A stretch of DNA of 64,000 nucleotides from Rhizobium brockwellii (lineage in GTDB: Bacteria > Pseudomonadota > Alphaproteobacteria > Rhizobiales > Rhizobiaceae). Under the pieces are notes generated by a model that made no database searches, was not told the DNA's origin, and saw only the letters and a program-made list of their open reading frames with translations. Position 1 is the stretch's first letter, and every line of letters begins with the position of its first letter. Location of the stretch: NCBI RefSeq assembly GCF_000769405.2, contig NZ_CP053439.1, positions 2,108,001-2,172,000 of the forward strand. Direction: 5' to 3'. Made by a program: the position numbers and the translations under genes. Shown here piece by piece: positions 16,490-25,354 of this stretch.

Positions 16490-16735
16490 CTATCGAGCAA
16501 AAAAACGGACGACGCGGAAAACCGCGACCGTTACGAGCCCAACCCATTCGAGAAAATCCGAAACCCCCTGAATGATCTTTCCCGGTTTTTCCATGCGCTG
16601 CCGGAGAAACACATAAGGCTGCTCCGGCGGCGTTTCGGTCTCGTTTCTTAGCTCGCGGGGGCGAATTTTCGCCAATATCTCCCCGCGCATATTCGTCAGA
16701 CGTTCAAGAATGCGCTTCTTGTCCGCTTCGCTCAT
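16490..16735 (-). CDS. Unknown small membrane-associated protein in the suf operon
   Basis: 81 residues; I do not recognise the family. The N-terminal 45 residues are charged and helical (SEADKKRILERLTNMRGEI); the C-terminus has a hydrophobic stretch (FLEWVGLVTVAVFRVVRFF, about 62-80) that could be a membrane anchor. The start lies one base after the sufB stop (TGACATG), so translation is probably coupled to SufB. Position suggests a role connected with Fe-S assembly or bringing it to the membrane, but this is inference. Confidence 0.8.
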   Translation of the reverse strand: MSEADKKRILERLTNMRGEILAKIRPRELRNETETPPEQPYVFLRQRMEKPGKIIQGVSDFLEWVGLVTVAVFRVVRFFAR

Positions 16736-16736
16736 G

Positions 16737-18206
16737 TCAGCCCACAGAGCCTTCCAGCGAAATGCTGATCAGCTTCTGCGCCTCGACAGCGAATTCCATC
16801 GGCAGTTCCTGCAGCACTTCCTTGACGAAACCGTTGACGATCAGGGCGATCGCCGCTTCGGTCGGGATGCCGCGCTGCAGGCAGTAGAACAGCTGGTCCT
16901 CGGAGATCTTAGAGGTTGTCGCCTCATGCTCGAACTGCGCCGTCGAATTCTTCGCCTCGATGTAGGGCACGGTATGGGCGCCGCACTTGTCGCCGATCAG
17001 CAGCGAATCGCACTGGGTGAAGTTGCGCGCATTCGACGCCTTGCGGTGAGCTGAGACCTGACCGCGATAGGTGTTGTTGGACACGCCGGCCGCAATGCCC
17101 TTGGAGACGATGCGGCTCGACGTGTTCTTGCCGAGATGGATCATCTTGGTACCGCTGTCGATCTGCTGGTGACCGTTGGAGACCGCGATCGAGTAGAACT
17201 CGCCGCGGCTGTCGTCGCCGCGCAGGATGCAGGACGGATATTTCCAGGTGATCGCCGAACCGGTTTCGACCTGCGTCCAGGAAATCTTCGACCGGTCACC
17301 ACGGCAATCGCCACGCTTGGTGACGAAGTTGTAGATGCCGCCCTTGCCGTTCTTGTCGCCCGGATACCAGTTCTGCACCGTCGAATATTTGATCTCGGCA
17401 TCGTCGAGCGCAACCAGCTCGACCACGGCGGCATGCAATTGGTTTTCATCGCGCTGCGGCGCCGTGCAGCCTTCGAGATAGGAGACGTAGGCGCCCTCTT
17501 CCGCAATGATCAACGTGCGCTCGAACTGGCCGGTGCCCTTCTCATTGATGCGGAAATAGGTGGACAGCTCCATCGGGCAACGAACGCCCTTCGGCACGAA
17601 GACGAAGGAACCGTCGGTGAAGACAGCCGTATTCAGCGTCGCATAATAATTGTCCGAGGTCGGCACGACCGAGCCGAGATATTTCCGGACGAGATCGGGA
17701 TATTCGCGGATGGCTTCCGAGATCGACATGAAGATCACGCCGGCCTTCTTCAGCTCCGCCTTGAAGGTGGTGACGACCGAGACGCTGTCGAAAACAGCGT
17801 CGACGGCGATCTTCGGCCTCTCGACGCCGGCAAGAATCTCCTGCTCACGCAGCGGAATGCCGAGCTTCTCATAGACCTTCAACAGCTCCGGATCGACCTC
17901 ATCGAGCGACTTTGGACCCGGCGTGCTTTTCGGCGCGGCGTAATAATAGATGTCGTTGAAATCGATCTTGGGATAGTCAACGCGCGCCCAGGTCGGCTCT
18001 TCCAGCGTCAGCCAGCGACGATAGGCCTCGAGACGCCAATCCAGCATCCACTCAGGCTCCTGCTTCTTCGCCGAAATGAAACGAATGATGTCCTCGGACA
18101 GGCCTTTCGGCGCCTTGTCCATCTCGATGACGGTCTCGAAACCGTATTTGTACTGGTCCACATCGATCAGGCGGACCTGGTCGATTGTTTCCTGCACGGC
18201 AGCCAT
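16737..18206 (-). CDS. sufB: Fe-S scaffold complex protein SufB
   Basis: 489 residues, normal for SufB. The core ends with [20 protein letters not shown] (cluster-region cysteines) and the C-terminal [19 protein letters not shown]. Main scaffold of the Suf system. ATG 18206 is taken for the GGAG upstream; nine further codons are open upstream. It is 93 bp downstream of the NifS-like gene. Confidence 0.97.
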   Translation of the reverse strand: MAAVQETIDQVRLIDVDQYKYGFETVIEMDKAPKGLSEDIIRFISAKKQEPEWMLDWRLEAYRRWLTLEEPTWARVDYPKIDFNDIYYYAAPKSTPGPKSLDEVDPELLKVYEKLGIPLREQEILAGVERPKIAVDAVFDSVSVVTTFKAELKKAGVIFMSISEAIREYPDLVRKYLGSVVPTSDNYYATLNTAVFTDGSFVFVPKGVRCPMELSTYFRINEKGTGQFERTLIIAEEGAYVSYLEGCTAPQRDENQLHAAVVELVALDDAEIKYSTVQNWYPGDKNGKGGIYNFVTKRGDCRGDRSKISWTQVETGSAITWKYPSCILRGDDSRGEFYSIAVSNGHQQIDSGTKMIHLGKNTSSRIVSKGIAAGVSNNTYRGQVSAHRKASNARNFTQCDSLLIGDKCGAHTVPYIEAKNSTAQFEHEATTSKISEDQLFYCLQRGIPTEAAIALIVNGFVKEVLQELPMEFAVEAQKLISISLEGSVG

Positions 18207-18299
18207 CTCATTCTCCAATCTCGCCGGATACAAGGTCCGGCAGCTTGTAGTGTTTGGGCAATTGTCTTGCCCTTTATGTAAGAGGCCAAAAGGGACTTT

Positions 18300-19517
18300 T
18301 CAGCCCGATTGGCAAGCAGAAATTTGCGTTTCCGCAAGTTTTGACACAGGGCAAGCCGCCTCCCCAGCCGACCTGCGCCGGTTGGCGATCTTTGCGAAAG
18401 CCGCAATCGCCCTGTCGATATCCTCTTCCGTCGTCGAAAAGCCGAGCGAGATGCGCAGCGCTCCGAGCTTGGCGTCACGGCCCATCGCCGTCAGCACATG
18501 GCTTTCGCCGAGCCGGCCGGATGAGCAGGCAGAGCCTGCAGAAAGCGCAACGCCCTCGAGATCGAAGGCGATCTGCCCGGTCTCAGCCTTCAGCCCCGGC
18601 AGGGTGAAGAAGATCGTATTGGCGACGCGCTCACCGCCCTCGCCGTGGATCATCACATCGGCAGCCGCCTCACGCATGCCGGCTTCCAGCCGCTCGCGCA
18701 GCGCGCCGATCGTCGCATTGCGCGCCTCGAGTTCGTCGGACGCGGCTTCTGCCGCCGCGCCGAAGCCGATCAGCGCCAGAGAATTCTGTGTCCCCGAGCG
18801 GTGACCTCGCTCCTGCCCACCACCCTGGATCAGCGGCCTGGGCATCAGCGCCTCGCCGCGTGAGATGAGTGCACCGGCCCCCTTCGGTCCGCCGATCTTG
18901 TGCGAGGAGACGATCATGAAATCGGCGTCGATCTTTTCGATATCGAGGGCGATGCGACCGGCAGCCTGCACGGCGTCGACGACGAAGAGGCCGCCATGGG
19001 CGTGGACGATCTTTGCCGCCGCCGCGACCGGCTGCACGATGCCCGTCTCATTGTTGACGAGCATGATGGCGACCATCGGCAGGCCGGCGGCCTTGTCATG
19101 GGCATCGAGCAGCTTGGAGAGTGCGTCGAGATCGACGATACCGGCTTCCGTCACCGGGATCTCGGTCATACTCTCCCTGGCGAAGCGGCCGCCTTCGCGC
19201 ACAGCCGGATGCTCGATCGCCGAGAAATAAAGATGGCCGAGCCGAAGCTGCGTGCGACCCATACGGAAATCCGGTGTCAGCACCAGGTTGGCGGCTTCAG
19301 TCGCACCGCTGGTAAACACCACATTGCCAGGACCGGTGCCGGCAAGTGCCGCCACCTTGCGTCGTGCGCCCTCGATGGCGGCGCGCGCGGCGCGGCCTTC
19401 TCCATGCACGCTGTTCGGATTGCCAAACACATCGATGGCGCGCATGATCGCCGCGCGCGCTGCGGGGTGCAGCGGCGCTGTGGCATTCCAGTCGAGATAA
19501 AGGCGTGGCGGCGCCAT
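18300..19517 (-). CDS. Cysteine desulfurase, NifS/IscS-like (class I), first gene of the suf operon
   Basis: 405 residues. Class V aminotransferase fold with the PLP lysine in SSHKIGGPKGAGAL (about 200) and the catalytic cysteine in SAGSACSSGRLGESH (about 323), the class I signature with a longer loop than in SufS. So this operon has two desulfurases of different classes. The divergent 217-bp gap to the next gene holds candidate Irr and RirA sites. Could also serve tRNA thiolation. Confidence 0.93.
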   Translation of the reverse strand: MAPPRLYLDWNATAPLHPAARAAIMRAIDVFGNPNSVHGEGRAARAAIEGARRKVAALAGTGPGNVVFTSGATEAANLVLTPDFRMGRTQLRLGHLYFSAIEHPAVREGGRFARESMTEIPVTEAGIVDLDALSKLLDAHDKAAGLPMVAIMLVNNETGIVQPVAAAAKIVHAHGGLFVVDAVQAAGRIALDIEKIDADFMIVSSHKIGGPKGAGALISRGEALMPRPLIQGGGQERGHRSGTQNSLALIGFGAAAEAASDELEARNATIGALRERLEAGMREAAADVMIHGEGGERVANTIFFTLPGLKAETGQIAFDLEGVALSAGSACSSGRLGESHVLTAMGRDAKLGALRISLGFSTTEEDIDRAIAAFAKIANRRRSAGEAACPVSKLAETQISACQSG

Positions 19518-19632
19518 GATCTTCAGTCCTGCGCTTGACGAGCTTGCTTCAGCGGCCGCGGTTCATTTTTCTTGAAATTTCCGCCGGGCTTGCCTTATGA
19601 CACGTTCCACGATGCGTGGATCGCCATGCAAG

Positions 19633-19649
19633 TTTCGAATTGTTCTAAA
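19633..19649 (-). promoter_or_regulatory. ICE-box-like motif (candidate Irr site) upstream of the suf operon
   Basis: TTTCGAATTGTTCTAAA matches the rhizobial Irr/ICE consensus TTTAGAANNNTTCTAAA except for one base. A further TTTTAGAA half-site follows at 19655. It lies about 116 bp upstream of the NifS-like start and about 85 bp upstream of the divergent hydrolase. Confidence 0.6.
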
Positions 19650-19666
19650 CTGCGTTTTAGAAAAGC

Positions 19667-19681
19667 TGACAACACTAGTCA
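19667..19681 (-). promoter_or_regulatory. IRO-box-like motif (candidate RirA site)
   Basis: TGACAACACTAGTCA fits TGA-N9-TCA exactly, the consensus described for the rhizobial iron regulator RirA. It lies 17 bp from the ICE-like motif. The short consensus occurs by chance, but the position in front of suf supports it. Confidence 0.5.
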
Positions 19682-19734
19682 AGTCATGTTGTCATCCAGC
19701 GCAGCGCGAACGCGAAATAAAACCCGGAGTACCA

Positions 19735-20412
19735 ATGCCCGAAGTTATTTTCAACGGCCCAGCCGGCCGTCTTGAAGGCCGCTACCAGCCCTCCAAGGAA
19801 AAAAGCGCGCCCATCGCCCTGATTCTGCATCCGCATCCGCAGTTCGGCGGCACGATGAACAATCAGATCGTCTATCAGCTCTTCTACATGTTCCAGAAGC
19901 GCGGGTTCACGACGCTGCGCTTCAATTTCCGGGGCATCGGCCGCAGCCAGGGTGAATTCGACCACGGCGCCGGCGAACTCTCGGATGCCGCCTCGGCGCT
20001 CGACTGGGTGCAGAGCCTGCATCCCGATTCCAAGACCTGTTGGGTCGCCGGTTATTCCTTCGGCTCCTGGATCGGCATGCAGCTCCTGATGCGCCGGCCG
20101 GAGATCGAAGGCTTCATGTCGATCGCGCCGCAGCCGAACACCTACGACTTTTCCTTCCTGGCGCCCTGCCCCTCTTCCGGCCTGATCATCAACGGCGAAG
20201 CCGACAAGGTGGCGCCGGAAAAGGATGTCAACGGCCTAGTCGAGAAGCTGAAGACCCAGAAGGGCATCCTCATCACCCACCGCACCGTTGCCAATGCTAA
20301 CCACTTCTTCAACGGCCAGGTGGAAACGCTGATGGGCGAATGCGAGGATTACCTCGACCGTCGCCTCAACGGCGAACTGGTGCCGGAACCGGCCGCCAAG
20401 CGGATTCGCTGA
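19735..20412 (+). CDS. Alpha/beta hydrolase (CocE/NonD-type, YfhR-like)
   Basis: 225 residues. HPHPQFGGTMNNQ gives the oxyanion-loop region and RFNFRGIGRSQG the typical strand-turn; GYSFGSWIG holds the serine nucleophile, NGEADKVAPE an acidic residue and NANHFF the histidine. Function unknown; such proteins are common in alphaproteobacteria beside suf. GGAG six bases before ATG 19735 fixes the start. Confidence 0.9.
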   Translation: MPEVIFNGPAGRLEGRYQPSKEKSAPIALILHPHPQFGGTMNNQIVYQLFYMFQKRGFTTLRFNFRGIGRSQGEFDHGAGELSDAASALDWVQSLHPDSKTCWVAGYSFGSWIGMQLLMRRPEIEGFMSIAPQPNTYDFSFLAPCPSSGLIINGEADKVAPEKDVNGLVEKLKTQKGILITHRTVANANHFFNGQVETLMGECEDYLDRRLNGELVPEPAAKRIR

Positions 20413-20555
20413 CACCACAAATCTCGGCCTCATCAATGCCATGACGGTCCGGAACACAACCGGGCGGGCTGTCCCGGAACAGATCACCTACCGTGTTGCA
20501 ATCCATGTTGCAGTGCGGTAGGGTCCTCGCGATCCTAACAAAAGCGAGGTCCGCA

Positions 20556-21731
20556 ATGACCAAGTCGTTCGGGGAAGTCCTGGATAAGTATAGGGGAATT
20601 GGTCCGGGGTTCGATTTTCTTCGAATAGGGCTCGCCTTTTCCATCGTATTGACCCATTCCTTTTTGTTAACCGACAACAATGACTTCATCAGGGGGTCAG
20701 TATTCTGGTTCACCGAATACGCTCTTGTTCCGATGTTCTTCGCTTTGAGCGGATTTCTGATCGCCGGTAGCGCCCAGCGCCTGAGCCTTCGGAATTTTCT
20801 GATCAACCGAGGCTTGCGCATCGTCCCGGCCCTTGCCGTCGATATCGTCGTTTGCTCGCTGATCATCGGGCCGATCATTACGGTCGTTTACCACTCAGAC
20901 TATTTTACCGATCAGCGGTTTTTCAAATACTTCCTGAATATCGTCGGCTGGATTCATTACGAGCTTCCGGGCGTCTTCCAGGATAATCCGAGCCAGCGTG
21001 TCAACGGCGCTCTGTGGACGGTTCCCTGGGAAATCTTCTGCTACATCATCATGTCGTTCCTGATGATCACCGCCATCGTCAAGACGCGCTACAAGCTGCT
21101 CGCGGTGACGATCGCCTACATCGCCATCGGCCTTATCGTGCAGAAGATGCCCTATCTGCTGCCAGGCTCGATCAAGCCGATCGCTCGCTTCCTGTTCATG
21201 AGCCGCGGCTCCCAGTTGATAACGGCCTTCATGATGGGCATCGTCGTCTTTCAGTTCAAAGCGGTCATTCCGCATTCCCGCTGGCTGTTCGCCGCCGCCA
21301 GCCTGGTTTGCATCGTCGCCATTCTCACCCTCGACAGCAGTGCGACGGAATCGGTGATGAACCGGCCCTTGGTCATCACCTCTCTTGTTTACATCACCGT
21401 CTTCATCGGTCTGTCCGAGGTACCCATCCCGGCCTTTTTCAGGAAAGGTGACTATTCCTACGGCGTCTATCTCTATCACGACCCGTTTTTGCAGATCTGG
21501 ATCAGCTCGTTCCCGTCGGTTTTCCTCTATCCGAAATATGGTGCACTGGCGCTCTATCTTGTCGGCCTGCCATCGGCTCTCGCCGTTGCGGTGTTGTCCT
21601 GGCATTTCATCGAGAAGCCGATCCTCGGCCTTCGCAAGAAATTTTCGTTCATCGCCCAGGTTAGGGGCGTCGAGGATGGCCATCAGGCTGGGCGCGAATC
21701 CCATGTCCGGCCGGTCGCCGTAAAGAGTTAG
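20556..21731 (+). CDS. Acyltransferase 3 family integral membrane protein
   Basis: 391 residues with about ten hydrophobic segments. The family histidine is in GLAFSIVLTHSFLL near the N-terminus; YSYGVYLYHDPF, near residue 305, and WHFIEKP near the end are typical. Such proteins O-acylate surface polysaccharides. GAGG before ATG 20556. The stop codon overlaps the convergent GNAT stop by two bases (21729-21730). Two GTTGCA repeats lie about 45-65 bp upstream. Confidence 0.9.
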   Translation: MTKSFGEVLDKYRGIGPGFDFLRIGLAFSIVLTHSFLLTDNNDFIRGSVFWFTEYALVPMFFALSGFLIAGSAQRLSLRNFLINRGLRIVPALAVDIVVCSLIIGPIITVVYHSDYFTDQRFFKYFLNIVGWIHYELPGVFQDNPSQRVNGALWTVPWEIFCYIIMSFLMITAIVKTRYKLLAVTIAYIAIGLIVQKMPYLLPGSIKPIARFLFMSRGSQLITAFMMGIVVFQFKAVIPHSRWLFAAASLVCIVAILTLDSSATESVMNRPLVITSLVYITVFIGLSEVPIPAFFRKGDYSYGVYLYHDPFLQIWISSFPSVFLYPKYGALALYLVGLPSALAVAVLSWHFIEKPILGLRKKFSFIAQVRGVEDGHQAGRESHVRPVAVKS

Positions 21732-22255
21732 GGCTTTACCGGCCGTTTATCAGCGGTGAGCTCGAAAGCCGTGTCGAGCACTCCATCGATCAGGATCGGC
21801 GCGCGTTCGCGCATGCCGATTTTTCTCAGCACACGCTGCGAAGCGATGTTGTCGCGATGTGTGAAGGCGATGAAGCCCGATGCAAACTTCCTTTCGAAGA
21901 ACCAGTCGGCAATCGCGCTCGCCGCTTCCGTTGCGAGACCCTTGGCCCACGCCTCCTCTCGCAGGGAATAGCCGAGTTCGAATTGCTCCTTCCTGAACTT
22001 CGAAATCCCCGCACGGCCGACAAATCGACCGTCCTCAGCGAGGAGCTTGTATTTGGTCGTGCCGTCGCGCGTCTGCTCCTCAAACCAGCCGCGCAGCCGC
22101 TCCTCAGCCTTCTCCAAACTCCACGGCGTGTTGCCGGACAGATATCGGGTTGTCGCCATCGTCGAATGCAGCTGCTGCACCAGGGCAGCATCGCCTTCGT
22201 CCCACATGACGAAGCTGAGCCGTGGCGTCTTCAGCATGACCCTCTGCTCTCTCAT
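21728..22255 (-). CDS. GNAT family N-acetyltransferase (RimJ/RimL type)
   Basis: 175 residues. [11 protein letters not shown] at the start, [20 protein letters not shown] (acetyl-CoA loop) and [13 protein letters not shown] near the end identify the RimJ/RimL-like group that acetylates protein or small-molecule amines. The ATG overlaps the anmK stop (ATGA, 22252-22255), so it is translated with anmK. Confidence 0.92.
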   Translation of the reverse strand: MREQRVMLKTPRLSFVMWDEGDAALVQQLHSTMATTRYLSGNTPWSLEKAEERLRGWFEEQTRDGTTKYKLLAEDGRFVGRAGISKFRKEQFELGYSLREEAWAKGLATEAASAIADWFFERKFASGFIAFTHRDNIASQRVLRKIGMRERAPILIDGVLDTAFELTADKRPVKP

Positions 22256-23370
22256 GCCGTTGCCAGCACCCCACCGCTGACAGGAGCGTCGACGCCTGTC
22301 GTGCCCGGAAATGTCAGCGGCAGCCCATCCAGCGACCGGACGGCGAGATAGGCCCAGGCCTCCGCTTCCATCGCATCGCCGTCGAAGCCTGCCTCCTCGG
22401 CAGCCAACACCTTCGATCCCAGCCGTTCGGCCATGGCCGAGAACTCCGCCATCACGGTGGCGTTCAGCCGCCCGCCGCCGCAGACGATATAGATCGCTGG
22501 GGTCTCGGGAAGGAAGTTGGCAGATTTGATAATCGACGCGGCGGCGACATGGGCCAGCGTCCGGGCGCCGTCTTCAAGGCTCGCCTCCTCGGGCCGAAGC
22601 GTCGCGAAATCGCCGCGGTCGAGCGAACGGCGAACATTGCCGCGAAAGAACGGGTTGTCCAGGTAGCGCTCCGCGAGGCTGGCAACGACCTTGCCGCGCC
22701 CACCGATCTGGCCGCCGGGGTCATAGGTTCTGCCGGTCTGCATCTCCACCCACTGGTCGATCAGCGTATTGCCCGGACCGCTGTCGAAGGCGGATATCCG
22801 ACCGTCCGTTCCGATAAAGGTGAGATTGGAGATGCCGCCGATATTGACGAAGCACACCGCCTGTCCCTGCTGTTGGAATTTTCCTGCCAGTGCGGCGTGA
22901 TAGGCCGGCACCAGTGGCGCTCCCTGCCCGCCATGAACCATGTCGTTGGCACGCATGTCGTAGACCACCGATATGCCGGTCCGGCGCGCAAGCTCCGGGC
23001 CGTCACCAATCTGGATCGTCAATCCCTCATCAGGGCGATGAAGCACCGTCTGGCCATGGAAGCCGAGAACATCGACGCCATCGGTAGAAAGCTCGAAACG
23101 CCCCATGAATGCCGTAACGGCAATTGCATGCCGTAAGGTAAGTTCAAGCTCGATATCGCGAAGCTCAGCGGGTCGTTCGCTCCTGTCGCTAAGTGGAAGC
23201 GACAGTTCCAGCGCCCGTTTGAGCTGCCCGCGAAAATCCGCGTCATAGGGCACGCCCATGAACGGCCCGCGCTCGATGAAGCCGCGGCCGTCTGTCCTGA
23301 TCAACGCGACGTCGATGCCGTCCATCGACGTGCCGCTCATCAAACCGATTGCGGTCCTGATGACATCCAT
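22252..23370 (-). CDS. anmK: Anhydro-N-acetylmuramic acid kinase
   Basis: 372 residues, standard length. The N-terminal [18 protein letters not shown]-loop, [19 protein letters not shown] and VCGGGRLN are all AnmK signatures. It cleaves and phosphorylates anhydro-MurNAc in cell-wall recycling. The start at 23370 has GGGAGG upstream. Divergent from tyrS, as in many alphaproteobacteria. Confidence 0.97.
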   Translation of the reverse strand: MDVIRTAIGLMSGTSMDGIDVALIRTDGRGFIERGPFMGVPYDADFRGQLKRALELSLPLSDRSERPAELRDIELELTLRHAIAVTAFMGRFELSTDGVDVLGFHGQTVLHRPDEGLTIQIGDGPELARRTGISVVYDMRANDMVHGGQGAPLVPAYHAALAGKFQQQGQAVCFVNIGGISNLTFIGTDGRISAFDSGPGNTLIDQWVEMQTGRTYDPGGQIGGRGKVVASLAERYLDNPFFRGNVRRSLDRGDFATLRPEEASLEDGARTLAHVAAASIIKSANFLPETPAIYIVCGGGRLNATVMAEFSAMAERLGSKVLAAEEAGFDGDAMEAEAWAYLAVRSLDGLPLTFPGTTGVDAPVSGGVLATA

Positions 23371-23504
23371 GAGGCTTGCCTCCCATGCGATTCCCGGATG
23401 CACTTTTATAAAAACAGTGCTAAACGCGCCGCGACAGATCAACAACAACGAACTTGCGCCAGGCCCCCATTGGGGTGCGGAGCAGACACCAAGAGACGAA
23501 ACCT

Positions 23505-24761
23505 ATGTCCGAGTTCAAGTCCGATTTCCTCCGCACGCTGAAAGAGCGCGGCTTCATTCATCAGATTTCCGATGAAAGCGGCCTCGACGACCTGTTCGCC
23601 AAGGAAACCGTGACGGCCTATATCGGCTACGACCCGACGGCATCCAGTCTTCACGTCGGCCATCTGACACAGATCATGATGCTGCATTGGTTGCAGGCAA
23701 CGGGCCACCGCCCGATTTCGCTGATGGGCGGCGGCACCGGTATGGTCGGCGATCCCTCTTTCAAGGAGGAAGCGCGTAAGCTGATGACGATCGAGACGAT
23801 CGAGCAGAATATCGCCTCGATCAAAAACTGCTTCTCGAACTACCTCGATTATGACAGGCCTGCCACCGCCGCGCTGATGATCAACAACGCCGAGTGGCTG
23901 CGCTCATTGAATTATCTGGAGTTCCTGCGCGATGTCGGCCGCCACTTCTCGGTCAACCGCATGCTGTCCTTTGACAGTGTGAAGACGCGCCTTGACCGCG
24001 AACAGTCGTTGTCCTTCCTGGAATTCAACTACATGATCCTCCAGGCCTACGATTTCGTCGAGCTTGCCAAGCGCTACGATTGCCGCCTGCAGATGGGCGG
24101 TTCGGACCAGTGGGGCAATATCGTCAACGGTATCGATCTTGGTCACCGCATGGGGACACAGCAACTCTATGCGCTGACATCGCCGTTGTTGACGACGTCG
24201 TCTGGTGCGAAGATGGGGAAATCGGCTTCCGGTGCGGTCTGGCTGAATGCCGATCTGCTGCCTGTCTATGACTTCTGGCAATATTGGCGCAATACCGAGG
24301 ATGCTGATGTGCCGCGCTTCCTCAAGCTCTTCACCACGTTGCCCATGGATGAAATTGCAAGACTGTCGGCGATCGGTGGTTCGGAGCTGAACGAGGTCAA
24401 GAAGCTCCTGGCAACTGAGGTTACCGCGATCCTGCACGGTCGCCCGGCCGCCGAGCAGGCCGCTGAAACCGCGCGCAAGACATTCGAGGAAGGCAGCCTC
24501 TCGGAGAACCTGCCTTCGGTCGATATCCCCGCCACCGAACTCGACGGCGGCATCGGCTTGCTCTCGCTGATCGTTCGTGCCGGCCTTGCCTCGTCGAACG
24601 GTGAAGCTCGTCGTCACGTCCAGGGCGGCGCGGTCCGCATCAACGACGAGGCGATCAGCGACGAACGCAAGATGATCGGCAGCGGCGAAATCACCGCCGA
24701 CGGCGTCATCAAGCTCTCGCTCGGCAAGAAGAAACACATCCTGATCCGCCGCGCGGCGTAA
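23505..24761 (+). CDS. tyrS: Tyrosyl-tRNA synthetase
   Basis: 418 residues. Class I synthetase with the HIGH-like SLHVGHL, the KMSKS-like KMGKS, and [11 protein letters not shown] in the tyrosine pocket; a C-terminal S4-type RNA-binding domain ([18 protein letters not shown]). Charges tRNA-Tyr. The start is the first Met that gives the family N-terminus; an intrinsic terminator follows. Confidence 0.98.
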   Translation: MSEFKSDFLRTLKERGFIHQISDESGLDDLFAKETVTAYIGYDPTASSLHVGHLTQIMMLHWLQATGHRPISLMGGGTGMVGDPSFKEEARKLMTIETIEQNIASIKNCFSNYLDYDRPATAALMINNAEWLRSLNYLEFLRDVGRHFSVNRMLSFDSVKTRLDREQSLSFLEFNYMILQAYDFVELAKRYDCRLQMGGSDQWGNIVNGIDLGHRMGTQQLYALTSPLLTTSSGAKMGKSASGAVWLNADLLPVYDFWQYWRNTEDADVPRFLKLFTTLPMDEIARLSAIGGSELNEVKKLLATEVTAILHGRPAAEQAAETARKTFEEGSLSENLPSVDIPATELDGGIGLLSLIVRAGLASSNGEARRHVQGGAVRINDEAISDERKMIGSGEITADGVIKLSLGKKKHILIRRAA

Positions 24762-24786
24762 GCGGCTTTACATCAGAACAGATGCC

Positions 24787-24815
24787 AAAGCCGGCGCCCG
24801 CGCCGGCTTTTTTCT
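24787..24815 (+). terminator. Intrinsic terminator of tyrS
   Basis: Perfect 10-bp stem AAAGCCGGCG (24787-24796) with CGCCGGCTTT (24801-24810), loop CCCG, then TTTCTTT. It lies 26 bp after the tyrS stop. Confidence 0.9.
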
Positions 24816-24823
24816 TTGCCTCA

Positions 24824-25120
24824 CTATTCGGGCCCGCGAGCAAGATCATTCAGCTCCCCGCCGGTATTCCGCGTCACCTCGTTTGATCTCTCGGAGAAGA
24901 TAGCCGGCGGATCGACGCTTGAAGCGGGCGTCACCCGCGACCACCAGCTGATCGAGAAGATCGGCGGCGTCAACATCGCGTCCAGGGGAACCATGAGGAC
25001 GTGGATGACCGCCTCTTGCGACTTCAGCCGCACGCTCTTTTCCGCGGAAAGCGAAGGGTCAGCAATTGTGACAGCTATCATGGCCGCCGATGCAAAAGAA
25101 ACTGTCCGGGCGCACTGCAT
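24824..25120 (-). CDS. Possible small exported protein, unknown
   Basis: 98 residues from ATG 25120, which has GGAGG five bases upstream. The N-terminus looks like a signal peptide (SFASAAMIAVTIADPSLSA). No family recognised. The opposite strand has an overlapping 180-codon frame with similar GC3, so the coding strand is uncertain; the ribosome site, signal-like start and a stop close to the tyrS terminator favour this one. About 234 bp of intergenic DNA separate it from the divergent glycosidase. Confidence 0.4.
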   Translation of the reverse strand: MQCARTVSFASAAMIAVTIADPSLSAEKSVRLKSQEAVIHVLMVPLDAMLTPPIFSISWWSRVTPASSVDPPAIFSERSNEVTRNTGGELNDLARGPE

Positions 25121-25354
25121 CGCATCCTCCGACATTGCACCGGCCGTTGCTTGTCGACCGGGACAGTATATTACATCAGATTTCCCTAAAATAGGCAAAG
25201 CGTCACGGCCGAATTTGTCAGGCTGGGCTTCAAATCGATTTTGTCGAGGAGGAGCACTCACTTCTTTGCTGCGAAGCGACCCACATAGCAAATGCTTTAT
25301 CGGAACCTTTTCCGCCTGCCGGGATTTGCGACCAGATTGGATTGGAGTGCCGGC

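Noticed and set aside
20483..20520. GTTGCA repeats and a weak nested hairpin before the acyltransferase
   Set aside because: Short and imperfect; no regulator to connect with it.
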